From: Curvibacter sp. PD_MW3
GTDB taxonomy: Bacteria > Pseudomonadota > Gammaproteobacteria > Burkholderiales > Burkholderiaceae_C
NCBI GenBank assembly: GCA_002633085.1
Contig: NSIV01000001.1
Coordinates: forward strand, 372,001-436,000
Direction of reading: 5' to 3'
Length of the DNA stretch: 64,000 bases
Positions within the stretch are counted from its first letter, which is position 1. The number at the start of each line of letters is the position of its first letter. Below the pieces are notes generated by a model. The model did no database searches. It saw only the letters and a program-made list of their open reading frames with translations, and was not told the origin of the DNA. The translations under genes and the position numbers were made by a program. Positions 45,061-54,119 of the stretch are shown in pieces.

Positions 45061-47493
45061 TTACTTCAGGGTGCGCGGCCGGCGTTCCGGCTTCGCGCCT
45101 GAAGCCTGGCAGGCCTTGCGGTAGTCCTGAAGCGTTTTCTGGGCCCGGCCCAGCACCGTGTCGGGCGGGTAACCGCCCGCGCCCAGCTCACCGAAGGGCA
45201 AACCGGTCAGCAGCTCCATGCCCTCACTGGCCAGTTCGGCGGTGTAGATCTGGAAGCGCCCTTGCGCCACCGCCTCCACCACACGGCGGTCCAGCATCAG
45301 GTGGCGGCGGTTGCGGCGCGGAATCAGCACCCCCTGCTGCCCCGTCAACCCCATCAACTCGCAACTGCGGAAATAACCCTCGATCTTCTCGTTGATGCCG
45401 CCTACCGGCAGCATCTCGCCGCGCTGGTTCACGGCACCCGTCACGGCAATGCCCTGCTTGAGCGGCGTGTTGGCCAGTGCCGACAGCAGTGCATAGAACT
45501 CGGCGCACGAGGCCGAGTCGCCTTCCACCCCGCTGTACTCCTGCTCGAACACCACCGCCGCATTGAGCGCTAGCGGCGCGATGTGTGAGAACAATGACGA
45601 CAGGTAGCTGTGCAGGATCAACACGCCCTTGTCGTGGATCGGGCCTGAGAGCTCCACCTCACGCTCGATGTTGAGCAAGCCCTCGTCGCCAGCGTGGGTG
45701 CGCGCCGTCACCCGCACCGGGAAACCAAAGCGGTAGTCGCCCAGGTCCACCACCGTCAGGCCGTTGACCTGCGCCACTTTCTCGCCCTGCAAATCCAACA
45801 GGCGTTCGCCGTCAACAATGGTTTCCTGCAGTCGCTGCTCCGGGTAGTCGTGGCGGTGGATGCGCGCCAGCCGTGCGGCTTCCACGTCCTGAGCCTCCAC
45901 CAGTGCGGCACCGCGCGTACGTGCCATGGCGGCCGCCTCCATCACCAGCCCCTCGGTATGGGCGAAGATGGCGCTCTGGCGTGCCTGGTCTTCCGCTTCG
46001 CGGTGCGCTTCTTCCAGCAGGGCCGCCACGGCGGCGGCGCTGAAGTGCGGCAGCCCCATCTTGCGGCAGGTGTGCGCCACGAAGATGGCACTGGCCAGGC
46101 GCGACTCGGCGTTGGCGGCAAAACTCTCGGCAAAGTCCACCTTGCAACGGAAGCGCCGCGCGAATTCGGGGTCGCCCTCCTGCACCGCGTAGTATTCCTC
46201 CACCGAGGCAATCAGGATCAGCTTCACATCCACGTCCACCGGCTCCGGCTGCAGCGACATGGCCGCAATCGGCGAATACAGCATGCCCGGCTCCTCGATC
46301 TGCAAGCGCCCGCTGCGCAGGAAGCGACGCAGCTTCTCCCACACCGGCTCGTCGGCCAGCAGGTCGCGCAGGTGCAGCATCAGAAAGCCGCCGTGTGCCT
46401 TGAGCAGGCTGCCGGCACGGATGCGCGAGAAGTCCGTCACCAGCACGTCGTTTTCCGACTGGTATTCGATGCTGCCGAACAGCGCGCGAAACAGCGGGTT
46501 GTCTTCCACAATCACCGGTGCACCGTTGAGCCCGTGGTTGTCCACCATCAGGTTCACGTGATAGCGCGCCAGCACCTCGGCCAGCGCCTGCAGCCGCATT
46601 TCCTCGCTCTCGCGCTCGTCCATGTCGCCAACCTGGAACAGCTCCAGGTTTTCCAGCACGTCGTGCATCACCTGTTCCAGGTAGTTGCCAAGCTTGACCG
46701 AGTCCTTGATCTGTTTGCGCAGTTCGTTGCGAATCTCCTGCAGCTCGCGCTCCAGCAGCGGCTTGATGATCTGCCGCCGCAGCGCCGCCAGCGCCTCATT
46801 CATCACACGCTCCATGGCGCGCGTCTTCTCCATGAAGCGGGTGATCTCGGCGCGTAACTCCTCTTCCATGCGGTCGATCTCGACGCGCCGTTCTTTCGGC
46901 AGCGCCAGCGCCTTGCCCTCGGTCAGCGGCTCACCCTTCTCGTCGCGCAGGGTAAAGACCATGTGGCCGGACTCGCGGATCAGCGCAAAGTTGCGCGCCT
47001 CGGCAAACGCCTCCAGCTCGGCGTAGGCGCGGTCTTCCTCAGCCTTGTAGGTCTTGGCCAGGCGTTCGCGCTCGGCTTTGAAGTCGGGGCCCACCAGACG
47101 TTTTGGAATTTCGCTCTGCAGCGTCTTGATCAGCTGCGCCATCAGTTGACGCAACTGCCGCCCCTGGCCGGCAGGCATGCGCAGCGCGCGCGGGTGCTCG
47201 GGCACGTCGAAGTTGTGCAGGTAGCACAGGTCGGGCGGCACCGGCCGCTCGGCTGCCACGGCGCGCATCATCTCGCACAGCAGCGTGGTGCGCCCACTCC
47301 CCACCTCGCCCAGCACGAACAGGTTGTAGTCCGGCTGGTCCATCTGCAAGCCGAAGCGGGCAGCCTGCTCGGCACGCTCCTGCCCGATCCAGGGCAGCGG
47401 GTGGTGCAGCAGTTCGGAAGTATCGGCAAAGCCCAGCGCGTGGGGCTCAATAGCCAGGCGCAGGTCGGCGGGGATGACTGGGGTGATGGACAT
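45061..47493 (-). CDS. ATP-dependent Lon-like protease (YcbZ/LonB-type)
   Basis: 810 aa. Walker A-like GEVGSGRTTLL near residue 64, a long insertion with coiled coil (about 130-300), AAA lid region, and a C-terminal Lon peptidase domain. The Ser-Lys dyad is present: Ser in GVEGDSASCAEFY near 657 and Lys in GGINEKIEGYF near 702. The layout follows E. coli YcbZ and not classical Lon, which has a LAN domain. Soluble, no membrane anchor seen. Substrates unknown. Confidence 0.88.
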   Translation of the reverse strand: MSITPVIPADLRLAIEPHALGFADTSELLHHPLPWIGQERAEQAARFGLQMDQPDYNLFVLGEVGSGRTTLLCEMMRAVAAERPVPPDLCYLHNFDVPEHPRALRMPAGQGRQLRQLMAQLIKTLQSEIPKRLVGPDFKAERERLAKTYKAEEDRAYAELEAFAEARNFALIRESGHMVFTLRDEKGEPLTEGKALALPKERRVEIDRMEEELRAEITRFMEKTRAMERVMNEALAALRRQIIKPLLERELQEIRNELRKQIKDSVKLGNYLEQVMHDVLENLELFQVGDMDERESEEMRLQALAEVLARYHVNLMVDNHGLNGAPVIVEDNPLFRALFGSIEYQSENDVLVTDFSRIRAGSLLKAHGGFLMLHLRDLLADEPVWEKLRRFLRSGRLQIEEPGMLYSPIAAMSLQPEPVDVDVKLILIASVEEYYAVQEGDPEFARRFRCKVDFAESFAANAESRLASAIFVAHTCRKMGLPHFSAAAVAALLEEAHREAEDQARQSAIFAHTEGLVMEAAAMARTRGAALVEAQDVEAARLARIHRHDYPEQRLQETIVDGERLLDLQGEKVAQVNGLTVVDLGDYRFGFPVRVTARTHAGDEGLLNIEREVELSGPIHDKGVLILHSYLSSLFSHIAPLALNAAVVFEQEYSGVEGDSASCAEFYALLSALANTPLKQGIAVTGAVNQRGEMLPVGGINEKIEGYFRSCELMGLTGQQGVLIPRRNRRHLMLDRRVVEAVAQGRFQIYTAELASEGMELLTGLPFGELGAGGYPPDTVLGRAQKTLQDYRKACQASGAKPERRPRTLK

Positions 47494-47541
47494 GGCAGCA
47501 AACGTGGTTGGCTTCTTATTTTGCGCCCATCCCGAGTGCGG

Positions 47542-47961
47542 TCAACTGACGATCAGGCGTATCCGGTCCGGCAGCGTCACCGCCTTTTGCTGCGGGAAGT
47601 CGACCCAGATCACGGTGGCACCGCCGGCGGCGCTGATCACGCCCGGTTGGTCGACACGTTCGATGGTATGCCAACTCTCGAAGGTGGTGCGCCCGGGGTC
47701 ACTGACATAGGTCTTCACCACGATGTCGCCCGGAAATTCGAGCTGCTTGTAGAAATTGCAGAAGGCGTTGACGATCACCGGCCCCTGCCCTTGCGGATCG
47801 GGCTCGCAGCGGATGGTGCGGAACCACTCGATGCGCGCCGACTCCAGGTAACGGAAGTACACCGTGTTGTTGACGTGCCCCATGGCGTCCATGTCACCCC
47901 AGCGGATGGGCATGGCCATCTCGGCCACCAGCTTCTTGTGCTCGGGCAGTTCGATCTTCAT
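47542..47961 (-). CDS. 4-hydroxybenzoyl-CoA thioesterase-family (hotdog) protein
   Basis: 139 aa. Hotdog fold with the catalytic Asp in RWGDMDAMGHVNNTVYFRYL, as in YbgC/FadM-type acyl-CoA thioesterases. The ATG overlaps the stop of the upstream SDR gene (ATGA), so they are translationally coupled. It probably hydrolyses an acyl-CoA produced or used by that SDR enzyme. Confidence 0.9.
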   Translation of the reverse strand: MKIELPEHKKLVAEMAMPIRWGDMDAMGHVNNTVYFRYLESARIEWFRTIRCEPDPQGQGPVIVNAFCNFYKQLEFPGDIVVKTYVSDPGRTTFESWHTIERVDQPGVISAAGGATVIWVDFPQQKAVTLPDRIRLIVS

Positions 47962-48740
47962 GTCCCGAACCCATCGTCGGCGGCAATCACCGCACCGTTG
48001 ATGAAATGGCTTTCGTTCGAGCACAGCATCACCAGCACCGTATCGAGGTCCTGCGGCTGGCCCACGCGCTTGCGCGGCAGCATGTTGATGAGCTTCTGCC
48101 CCTGCTCGGTCTGCCAGTGGTGGTGGTTGATCTCGGTGTCGATGTAGCCCGGGCAGATGGCGTTGACGTTGATGCCGAACTTGCCCCATTCCACGGCCAT
48201 CGCCTTCGTCATGTGCACCACGGCGGCCTTGCTCATGCAGTAGATGCCGATCTGCGGCAGCACCTTGAGCCCGGCCATGGAGGCGATGTTGACGATGCGC
48301 CCGCCGGTAAAAGTGCCTGGCGCCGCGCCCTTGGCGCGCGCCAGCATGCGCTTGCCCACTTCCTGCGCCACGAAGAAGGCGCCCTTGGTGTTGGTGTCCA
48401 GCACGTAGTCGTAGTCGGCCTCGGTCACGTCCACCAGGCGCTGCGTGGTGCTCACACCCGAGTTGTTGATCAGGATGTCGATCGAACCGACCTCGGTCTC
48501 GGCGCGCGCCACGGCGGCCTTGATGGAGTCCACGTCGGTCACATCCAGCTCCACCACATGGGCATCGCCACCGGCGCCCTCGATCTCGGCGCGCAGGTCC
48601 TTGAGTTTTTCCACCCGGCGGCTGGCCAGTACCACGGCGGCGCCGGCTTGGGACAATGTGCGGGCAAACTGGGCCCCCAGACCACCGGAGGCACCGGTGA
48701 TGAAGGCCACACGGCCGGAGAGATCGATGCTGTAAGCCAT
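47958..48740 (-). CDS. Short-chain dehydrogenase/reductase
   Basis: 260 aa. NAD(P)-binding TGASGGLG, NNSGVS, and catalytic YCMSK with Ser in NIASMAG. Likely acts on a 3-hydroxyacyl-CoA or similar, given the coupled thioesterase and nearby ETF-QO. A TetR-type palindrome at 48768 lies just before its start. Confidence 0.92.
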   Translation of the reverse strand: MAYSIDLSGRVAFITGASGGLGAQFARTLSQAGAAVVLASRRVEKLKDLRAEIEGAGGDAHVVELDVTDVDSIKAAVARAETEVGSIDILINNSGVSTTQRLVDVTEADYDYVLDTNTKGAFFVAQEVGKRMLARAKGAAPGTFTGGRIVNIASMAGLKVLPQIGIYCMSKAAVVHMTKAMAVEWGKFGINVNAICPGYIDTEINHHHWQTEQGQKLINMLPRKRVGQPQDLDTVLVMLCSNESHFINGAVIAADDGFGT

Positions 48741-48767
48741 GAAGCTCGCCTTTCAAAAACAAAAATA

Positions 48768-48779
48768 GAACGACCGTTC
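48768..48779. promoter_or_regulatory. TetR-type operator candidate upstream of the SDR gene
   Basis: Perfect inverted repeat GAACG-AC-CGTTC. Such GAACG/CGTTC sites are typical of TetR-family regulators of acyl-CoA metabolism. It lies 28 bp upstream of the SDR start and about 114 bp before the divergent ETF-QO start. The cognate regulator is not in the window. Confidence 0.6.
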
Positions 48780-48892
48780 GATTCTGCTGCCGAACCGAAT
48801 TAAAATCAGTCACGCATTCGACAGGCCGGGGCCTTGTTTACCCCTAACATCCCGGCCTCATTATCAAGCGACTTCAGAAGAAAGAAGCCTCC

Positions 48893-50584
48893 ATGACGAA
48901 CGAAGAAATCCTGGCCCAGTACGGCCCCCGCGAATCGATGGAATACGACGTGGTGGTGGTTGGCGGCGGCCCTGGCGGCCTGGCCACGGCCATCCGCCTC
49001 AAGCAGTTGGCCGCAGAAAAAGGCCAGGACGTCTCGGTGGTGGTGCTGGAAAAAGGCGGCGAGCCCGGCGCGCACATCCTCTCGGGCGCCATCATGGACC
49101 CGCGCGCCCTGACCGAACTCTTCCCCAACTGGAAGGAACTCGGTGCCCCGCTGAACCAGCCGGTGACGGATGATGCCTGGAGCTTCCTGAGCGAAACTGG
49201 TGCCACCCGCACCCCCAACATGTTCCTGCCCGAGTGCGCGCAGAACCACGGCAACTACATCATCAGCCTGGGTAACCTCACGCGCTGGCTGGGCACCCAG
49301 GCCGAAGCGCTGGGCGTGGAAATCTTCCCCGGCTTCACCGCCGCCGAAGTGCTGTACAACGAGGATGGCTCCGTCAAGGGTGTGGCCACCGGCAACATGG
49401 GCGTGGGCAAGGACGGCGTGCCAACCGAGAACTTCCAGCTCGGCATGGAACTGCACGCCAAGTACACCGTGTTTGCCGAAGGCGCGCGCGGCCATCTGGG
49501 CAAGCAGCTCATCGCCAAATACAAGCTCGACGAGGGCCGCGACCCGCAGACCTACGGCATCGGCATCAAGGAGCTGTGGGAGATCGACCCCTCGCGCCAT
49601 ACCCCCGGCTTCGTGATGCACACCGCCGGCTGGCCAATGGACAACAGCACCTACGGCGGCGCCTTCATGTACCACCTGGAAGACAACAAGGTCGCCATCG
49701 GCTACGTGGTCGGCCTGGACTACAGCAACCCCTATCTCAGCCCGTTCGAGGAATTCCAGCGCTGGAAGACCCACCCCAACATCCGCTGGTACTTCGAGAA
49801 CGACCAGGGCGAAGTCAACGCCAAGCGCCTGGCCTATGGTGCACGCGCCATCACCGCCGGCGGCCTGATGAGCCTGCCCAAGACCGTGTTCCCCGGCGGC
49901 GCGCTGGTGGGCTGCGATGCCGGCTACCTGAATGTCAGCCGCATCAAGGGCAGCCACGCCGCCATCAAGACCGGCATGCTGGCCGCTGAAGCGGCTTATG
50001 ACGCCGTGGTGGCCGGCCGCTCCCACGACGAGTTGAGCGCCTACCCCGAGGCCTTCGAAGCCAGCTGGCTCTACACCGAGCTCAACAAGTCGCGCAACTT
50101 CAAGAGCTGGTTCAAGAAGGGCCTGACCGTAGCCACCATCATGAACGGCTTCGAGCAGTTCGTACTGCGCGGCCACATCCCGTGGACGCTGCGCCGCGAC
50201 AAGCCCGACCACGTCTACCTCAAGCCAGCAGCCGAGTGCAAGCCCATCGTCTATCCAAAGCCGGACGGCAAGCTGACCTTCGACCGCTTGAGCAGCGTCT
50301 TCATCAGCAACACCAACCACGAGGAAAACCAGCCCGCGCACCTGACGCTGAAAGACGCCTCGGTGCCGGTCAACGTGAACCTGGCCAAGTACGCCGGCCC
50401 TGAGGCCCGCTACTGCCCGGCCGGCGTGTACGAGTTCGTGAAGAACGATGACAACACCGACCGCCTGCAGATCAACGCGCAGAACTGCGTGCACTGCAAG
50501 ACCTGCGACATCAAGGACCCGACGCAGAACATCGTCTGGGTCACGCCGGAAGGTGGCGGCGGTCCGAACTACACCAGCATGTAA
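48893..50584 (+). CDS. etfD: Electron transfer flavoprotein-ubiquinone oxidoreductase
   Basis: 563 aa. FAD-binding DVVVVGGGPGGLATAIRLKQ at the N-terminus; the C-terminal 4Fe-4S cluster uses YCPAG and NCVHCKTCDIKDP cysteines; ends GGGGPNYTSM as in the family. It passes electrons from ETF, reduced by acyl-CoA and other dehydrogenases, to ubiquinone at the inner membrane. Divergent from the SDR/thioesterase pair. Confidence 0.96.
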   Translation: MTNEEILAQYGPRESMEYDVVVVGGGPGGLATAIRLKQLAAEKGQDVSVVVLEKGGEPGAHILSGAIMDPRALTELFPNWKELGAPLNQPVTDDAWSFLSETGATRTPNMFLPECAQNHGNYIISLGNLTRWLGTQAEALGVEIFPGFTAAEVLYNEDGSVKGVATGNMGVGKDGVPTENFQLGMELHAKYTVFAEGARGHLGKQLIAKYKLDEGRDPQTYGIGIKELWEIDPSRHTPGFVMHTAGWPMDNSTYGGAFMYHLEDNKVAIGYVVGLDYSNPYLSPFEEFQRWKTHPNIRWYFENDQGEVNAKRLAYGARAITAGGLMSLPKTVFPGGALVGCDAGYLNVSRIKGSHAAIKTGMLAAEAAYDAVVAGRSHDELSAYPEAFEASWLYTELNKSRNFKSWFKKGLTVATIMNGFEQFVLRGHIPWTLRRDKPDHVYLKPAAECKPIVYPKPDGKLTFDRLSSVFISNTNHEENQPAHLTLKDASVPVNVNLAKYAGPEARYCPAGVYEFVKNDDNTDRLQINAQNCVHCKTCDIKDPTQNIVWVTPEGGGGPNYTSM

Positions 50585-50597
50585 ATCGCTGATTAAA

Positions 50598-50629
50598 AAA
50601 ACGGGGCCAGATGGCCCCGTTTTGTTTTT
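50598..50629. terminator. Rho-independent terminator after ETF-QO
   Basis: A-run, stem CGGGGCC / GGCCCCG with loop AGAT and T-rich tail TTTTGTTTTT, between the ETF-QO gene and the convergent FabMG-type gene. Confidence 0.9.
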
Positions 50630-50693
50630 AGTACTTGAGCTCTCCGGTCTGTGCAGGAGAAGTCAGTCGCTGGTGTCAGCGTGTCCGAACGCC

Positions 50694-52010
50694 TCAGGCG
50701 TGCAGCCGATTCAACTGCCGGGCAATGATGTCATGATTGAGCCACAGCACCGGCCCCGCAGGGGCAGACGACTCAAGGAACATCAGCGGCCCGGTGGCTT
50801 CGATGACGAGGCTGCTGAGCAGGTCGGTGATCAGGTTCTTGCTGTCCTTGTGCATCTTCTGGACTTCGTCCGATGTACCGATGGTCAGGTCGGACTGGGC
50901 CGGGCTATTGGGCATGGGCCAGGCTGCAAAGTTGCGAAAGTCCTGCATCACGTCGCTGTTTTGAAAATCGAGGACCTTCTGAAGAACATCTTCCAGCGTG
51001 ACCTCGTCGCTCAAGAGCGCACGGCAGGCCTGCCATTGCGCCTCGGCCCAGACACCGCCGCCCTCCTTTTTCAGTGCGTTCAGAAGCAGGAGCAGCGGCA
51101 ACTCGACGCCCGCGAAGATATCGGACGAGTTGGTTCGAATTTCCGGGCAATTGAAGACCGTTGCCTTGATGCCATTGCCCCACGCCGTCTGGGCAATGCG
51201 CTCAAGCCGCATCTTGGCCTGCCCTTGGGTGTAGTTGGTGTAGGTCTGCCACTGGTAACGATCACCAATGAGAATTTCTGTCCCGTGGTAACCGTAGGCC
51301 GAATAGCGGACTTGGCCGCCTGAGGCTTCCACGCGCGCACGGATCGCCGCACTGGCGTCAATGAGATGCTGGAACGTGTTGGCCGACACTTCATCGAAGT
51401 TCTTCAGGATCAGCTTGCCCAGATCGCTGTCCAGCAGCGTCTGGGATGACAGGAAGCGATCCCCGCGCCCTTTGTAGACGCGGTTGGCGATGGCCAGGAA
51501 CACCTTGGCCTTGGGGATGCCGCCCGCCATCGTGTGGGCAAAGAAGACATTGCGGCCATCTGGGATCATGCCATCCAGAATGGCCATGACTTCGGCCACC
51601 GAATCCCTGAAACGCTTGATGCCGACTTCCCGGCATTTTTCGATATGTGCCCAGTCCAGCTTGTCGTCGACCCAGGTCTTGAGCGTCAAGCTCCCGAGCA
51701 GATCGGTGGGGGTGGGTTCACCGGCCGGCGCATCGAGGTCGAAGCCTGCCATCAACGGCACGTTGATGATTTTTCCACCCAGCCCGCGCTCAGCAGTTGC
51801 CAACTCTTCGTCGTTCAAAGGGCGCAGCGCGTTGTTTTCGTCGCGCCGCCCAACGGTGATGCCGACGATCGTCATCCCTGCCTTGCGCGCTTCATTGACA
51901 AGGCCATTGGCATAACCTCGTCCAAAAAGTTCGCCGAACAAGACGAATACATCGCCCGGGCGAAAAATGTTTTTCTGTGGCAGTTGCTGCAAAGAGATAG
52001 GTGTATTCAT
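50694..52010 (-). CDS. FabMG-family protein, probable enoyl-ACP reductase
   Basis: 438 aa from ATG 52010 (MNTPISLQQLPQKNIFRPGD). Rossmann-like start FVLFGELFGRGYANGLVNEA, a FAHTMAGGIPKAKVFL segment, and a conserved YGYHGTEILIG...TNYTQGQAKMRLE region that could hold the Tyr and Lys of an SDR-like site. From memory it matches the family annotated FabMG, first seen in a triclosan-resistance screen of soil metagenomes and shown to be an NADH-dependent enoyl-ACP reductase with little similarity to FabI. The open frame extends 219 nt upstream, but that part looks non-coding. Monocistronic. Confidence 0.55.
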   Translation of the reverse strand: MNTPISLQQLPQKNIFRPGDVFVLFGELFGRGYANGLVNEARKAGMTIVGITVGRRDENNALRPLNDEELATAERGLGGKIINVPLMAGFDLDAPAGEPTPTDLLGSLTLKTWVDDKLDWAHIEKCREVGIKRFRDSVAEVMAILDGMIPDGRNVFFAHTMAGGIPKAKVFLAIANRVYKGRGDRFLSSQTLLDSDLGKLILKNFDEVSANTFQHLIDASAAIRARVEASGGQVRYSAYGYHGTEILIGDRYQWQTYTNYTQGQAKMRLERIAQTAWGNGIKATVFNCPEIRTNSSDIFAGVELPLLLLLNALKKEGGGVWAEAQWQACRALLSDEVTLEDVLQKVLDFQNSDVMQDFRNFAAWPMPNSPAQSDLTIGTSDEVQKMHKDSKNLITDLLSSLVIEATGPLMFLESSAPAGPVLWLNHDIIARQLNRLHA

Positions 52011-52304
52011 ACCGACATTATTACTTCTCGGTGGGTCTGCTGGTACCAATGTCTGCCTTGCCGTCGGCTGTATTTCGTTCTCCCAGCAAGTGGCTACAAA
52101 GTCACAACAAGGCTTCGCTCCAGCGCGGGGAAAACCAGCTTCATGCCCACGCGTACTCAAGCTTGCGCTGCGGCGGGTCGCTCGCCGGCTACGGTGACAG
52201 CCGGGGTACATGACAGTCACCCGCGCCAACTAGAATAACTCCTAACAACGGCCCGCTACTTCAGCTCCGGCCCATCTGAACAAAAGCAAAAGCAAGAGGA
52301 ATCG

Positions 52305-54074
52305 ATGACGCGGAGCAAGACGGGTACGCGAACGACGCGTGCGAAAAGTTGGGCGCAAGCTCTACGTGTGCCGACCGTCCTTCTGCACTTTTTCCTGGCC
52401 CTGCTGCTGGGACTGACGGCCTCGGCCCAGGGGGCGGATGTGCCCGGTGCTGTGGATGCGCTGGCGCCACCGCAGCAACCGGTGGGCCAGCACATGCGCC
52501 TGCTGACCGAAACCGGTGCCCCCCTGAACCTGGCCGCCGCCCGACAAGCCTTCGCCACGCAACCACATCCATCCAGCAGCTCACCGGTCCTCGGGTTGGG
52601 CATTGGGCATCGCCCGGTGTGGGCGCATTGGGTGGTTGACAACCCCACCGACCAGCCCCTGACGCGGCAACTCGCTGTAAGCCCGAGCTGGACCGATGCA
52701 CTCGATGTGCATGTGATCCACCCGGCGGGCGACATCACCAGTTGGCACACGGGCGATGCCCTGGTCAATGCGCCGTATCTGGACGATGCACTGGGTTATC
52801 TTTTCAAACACAGCTTCCCGCCCGGGCGCAGCGAGGTGCTGATCCGTTTTGCCACGCCGGACCCGATGATCGTGAACGTGCAATTGCTCACGTCGGAAAC
52901 CCTGGCGCAGCAGGCCAAGTTTGAACACACCAGCTACGGGGTTCTGTACGGTTTTCTGGCCGCACTGTCCATGCTGAACCTGATCATGTATTTGGGTCTG
53001 GGCCGGCGCAACAGCCTGTATTACGCCCTGTACCTGCTGAGCTTCGTCGCCATGAACCTGTCCTACACCGGCCGTGGCATGGCCTGGTTGTGGCCCGAGG
53101 CGCCCTACTTCCAGCGTTATGTCATCCTGGGTCTCATGGTGCTCTCGGCGACCGCAGGCTTGAAGTTCGCCCGCGAGTTCCTCGAGCTGGACCAGTCCAT
53201 ACCGGCGCTGGGGCGAGGCATCAAATGGGCGTGTCGCGGCATCATCGCGTGGATGCTGGTGACGGTCATCTTCAACTGGCACGCCACGGCTGTCTACACG
53301 GCGTTCCTGGCAAGCGGCGTTTTCTCCGTGGCCTTGGTTCCGATTGGCGCCTTGGCCCAACGGCGCGGGCAGGCCGCCGCCGGGTATTTCCTGGCCTCGG
53401 GTATCGCCTCAGCCATCGGGTTGTGTGCCACCACTTTCTCCGTCTGGGGCCTGCTGCCCTTTACCCCCTGGACCTACCGCGGCGTGGAGATGGGCACCAT
53501 GGCAGAAGCCCTGCTGCTGCAACTGGCGCTGGTGCAGTTCATGCGCGCGCAGATGCTCAAACGCCTGGACGCCGAGCGCGATGCACGTGTGGATGCCTTG
53601 ACCCAGCTGGCCAACCGGCGTGGTTTTCTCGAACAGGCCGAAGTCGCCTATGGCCTGGCCGTGCGACATCAGCGGCCGCTGGCAGCGGTGATTCTGGACA
53701 TCGATCTTTTCAAGGCCATCAACGACCGCCATGGCCACGCCATCGGTGATGCGGTGCTGGTCAAGGTCGGCCAGACCTTGATCCACCTCACCCGCAACGG
53801 CGACTGCGTGGCGCGTTGGGGCGGCGAAGAGTTCATCATGCTGCTGCCAGAGACCGACCTGGCGACCGCTGTCCAGTTTGCGGAGCGGATCCGTTGCGCG
53901 TTGGCAGAGATGGTGGTCGTCGCCAAGAATGAGGTGCGCGTACAGATCACGGCCAGTTTCGGTGTCGCCCAGCTGAAGCCGGGACAGTCCCTGGAGAAGC
54001 TGATCACCGCCGCGGACGATGCGCTCTACTCCGTCAAGCAATCAGGCCGTAACCGGGTAGCGCACGCCGACTGA
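52305..54074 (+). CDS. 7TM-DISM diguanylate cyclase
   Basis: 589 aa. Signal sequence (FFLALLLGLTASAQGAD), periplasmic 7TMR-DISMED2-type domain to about 205, seven helices (about 215-410), then GGDEF at about 425-585 with the active signature WGGEEF and NDRHGHAIGDAVL. No RxxD inhibitory site is evident before the signature. Likely a c-di-GMP synthase responding to an extracellular ligand. A 294-bp region before it, shared with the FabMG gene, shows no further gene. Confidence 0.92.
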   Translation: MTRSKTGTRTTRAKSWAQALRVPTVLLHFFLALLLGLTASAQGADVPGAVDALAPPQQPVGQHMRLLTETGAPLNLAAARQAFATQPHPSSSSPVLGLGIGHRPVWAHWVVDNPTDQPLTRQLAVSPSWTDALDVHVIHPAGDITSWHTGDALVNAPYLDDALGYLFKHSFPPGRSEVLIRFATPDPMIVNVQLLTSETLAQQAKFEHTSYGVLYGFLAALSMLNLIMYLGLGRRNSLYYALYLLSFVAMNLSYTGRGMAWLWPEAPYFQRYVILGLMVLSATAGLKFAREFLELDQSIPALGRGIKWACRGIIAWMLVTVIFNWHATAVYTAFLASGVFSVALVPIGALAQRRGQAAAGYFLASGIASAIGLCATTFSVWGLLPFTPWTYRGVEMGTMAEALLLQLALVQFMRAQMLKRLDAERDARVDALTQLANRRGFLEQAEVAYGLAVRHQRPLAAVILDIDLFKAINDRHGHAIGDAVLVKVGQTLIHLTRNGDCVARWGGEEFIMLLPETDLATAVQFAERIRCALAEMVVVAKNEVRVQITASFGVAQLKPGQSLEKLITAADDALYSVKQSGRNRVAHAD

Positions 54075-54119
54075 TGGCCAGAAGCAGTGTCGGCATGCCC
54101 CGCGACACTTCTTCTTTGC

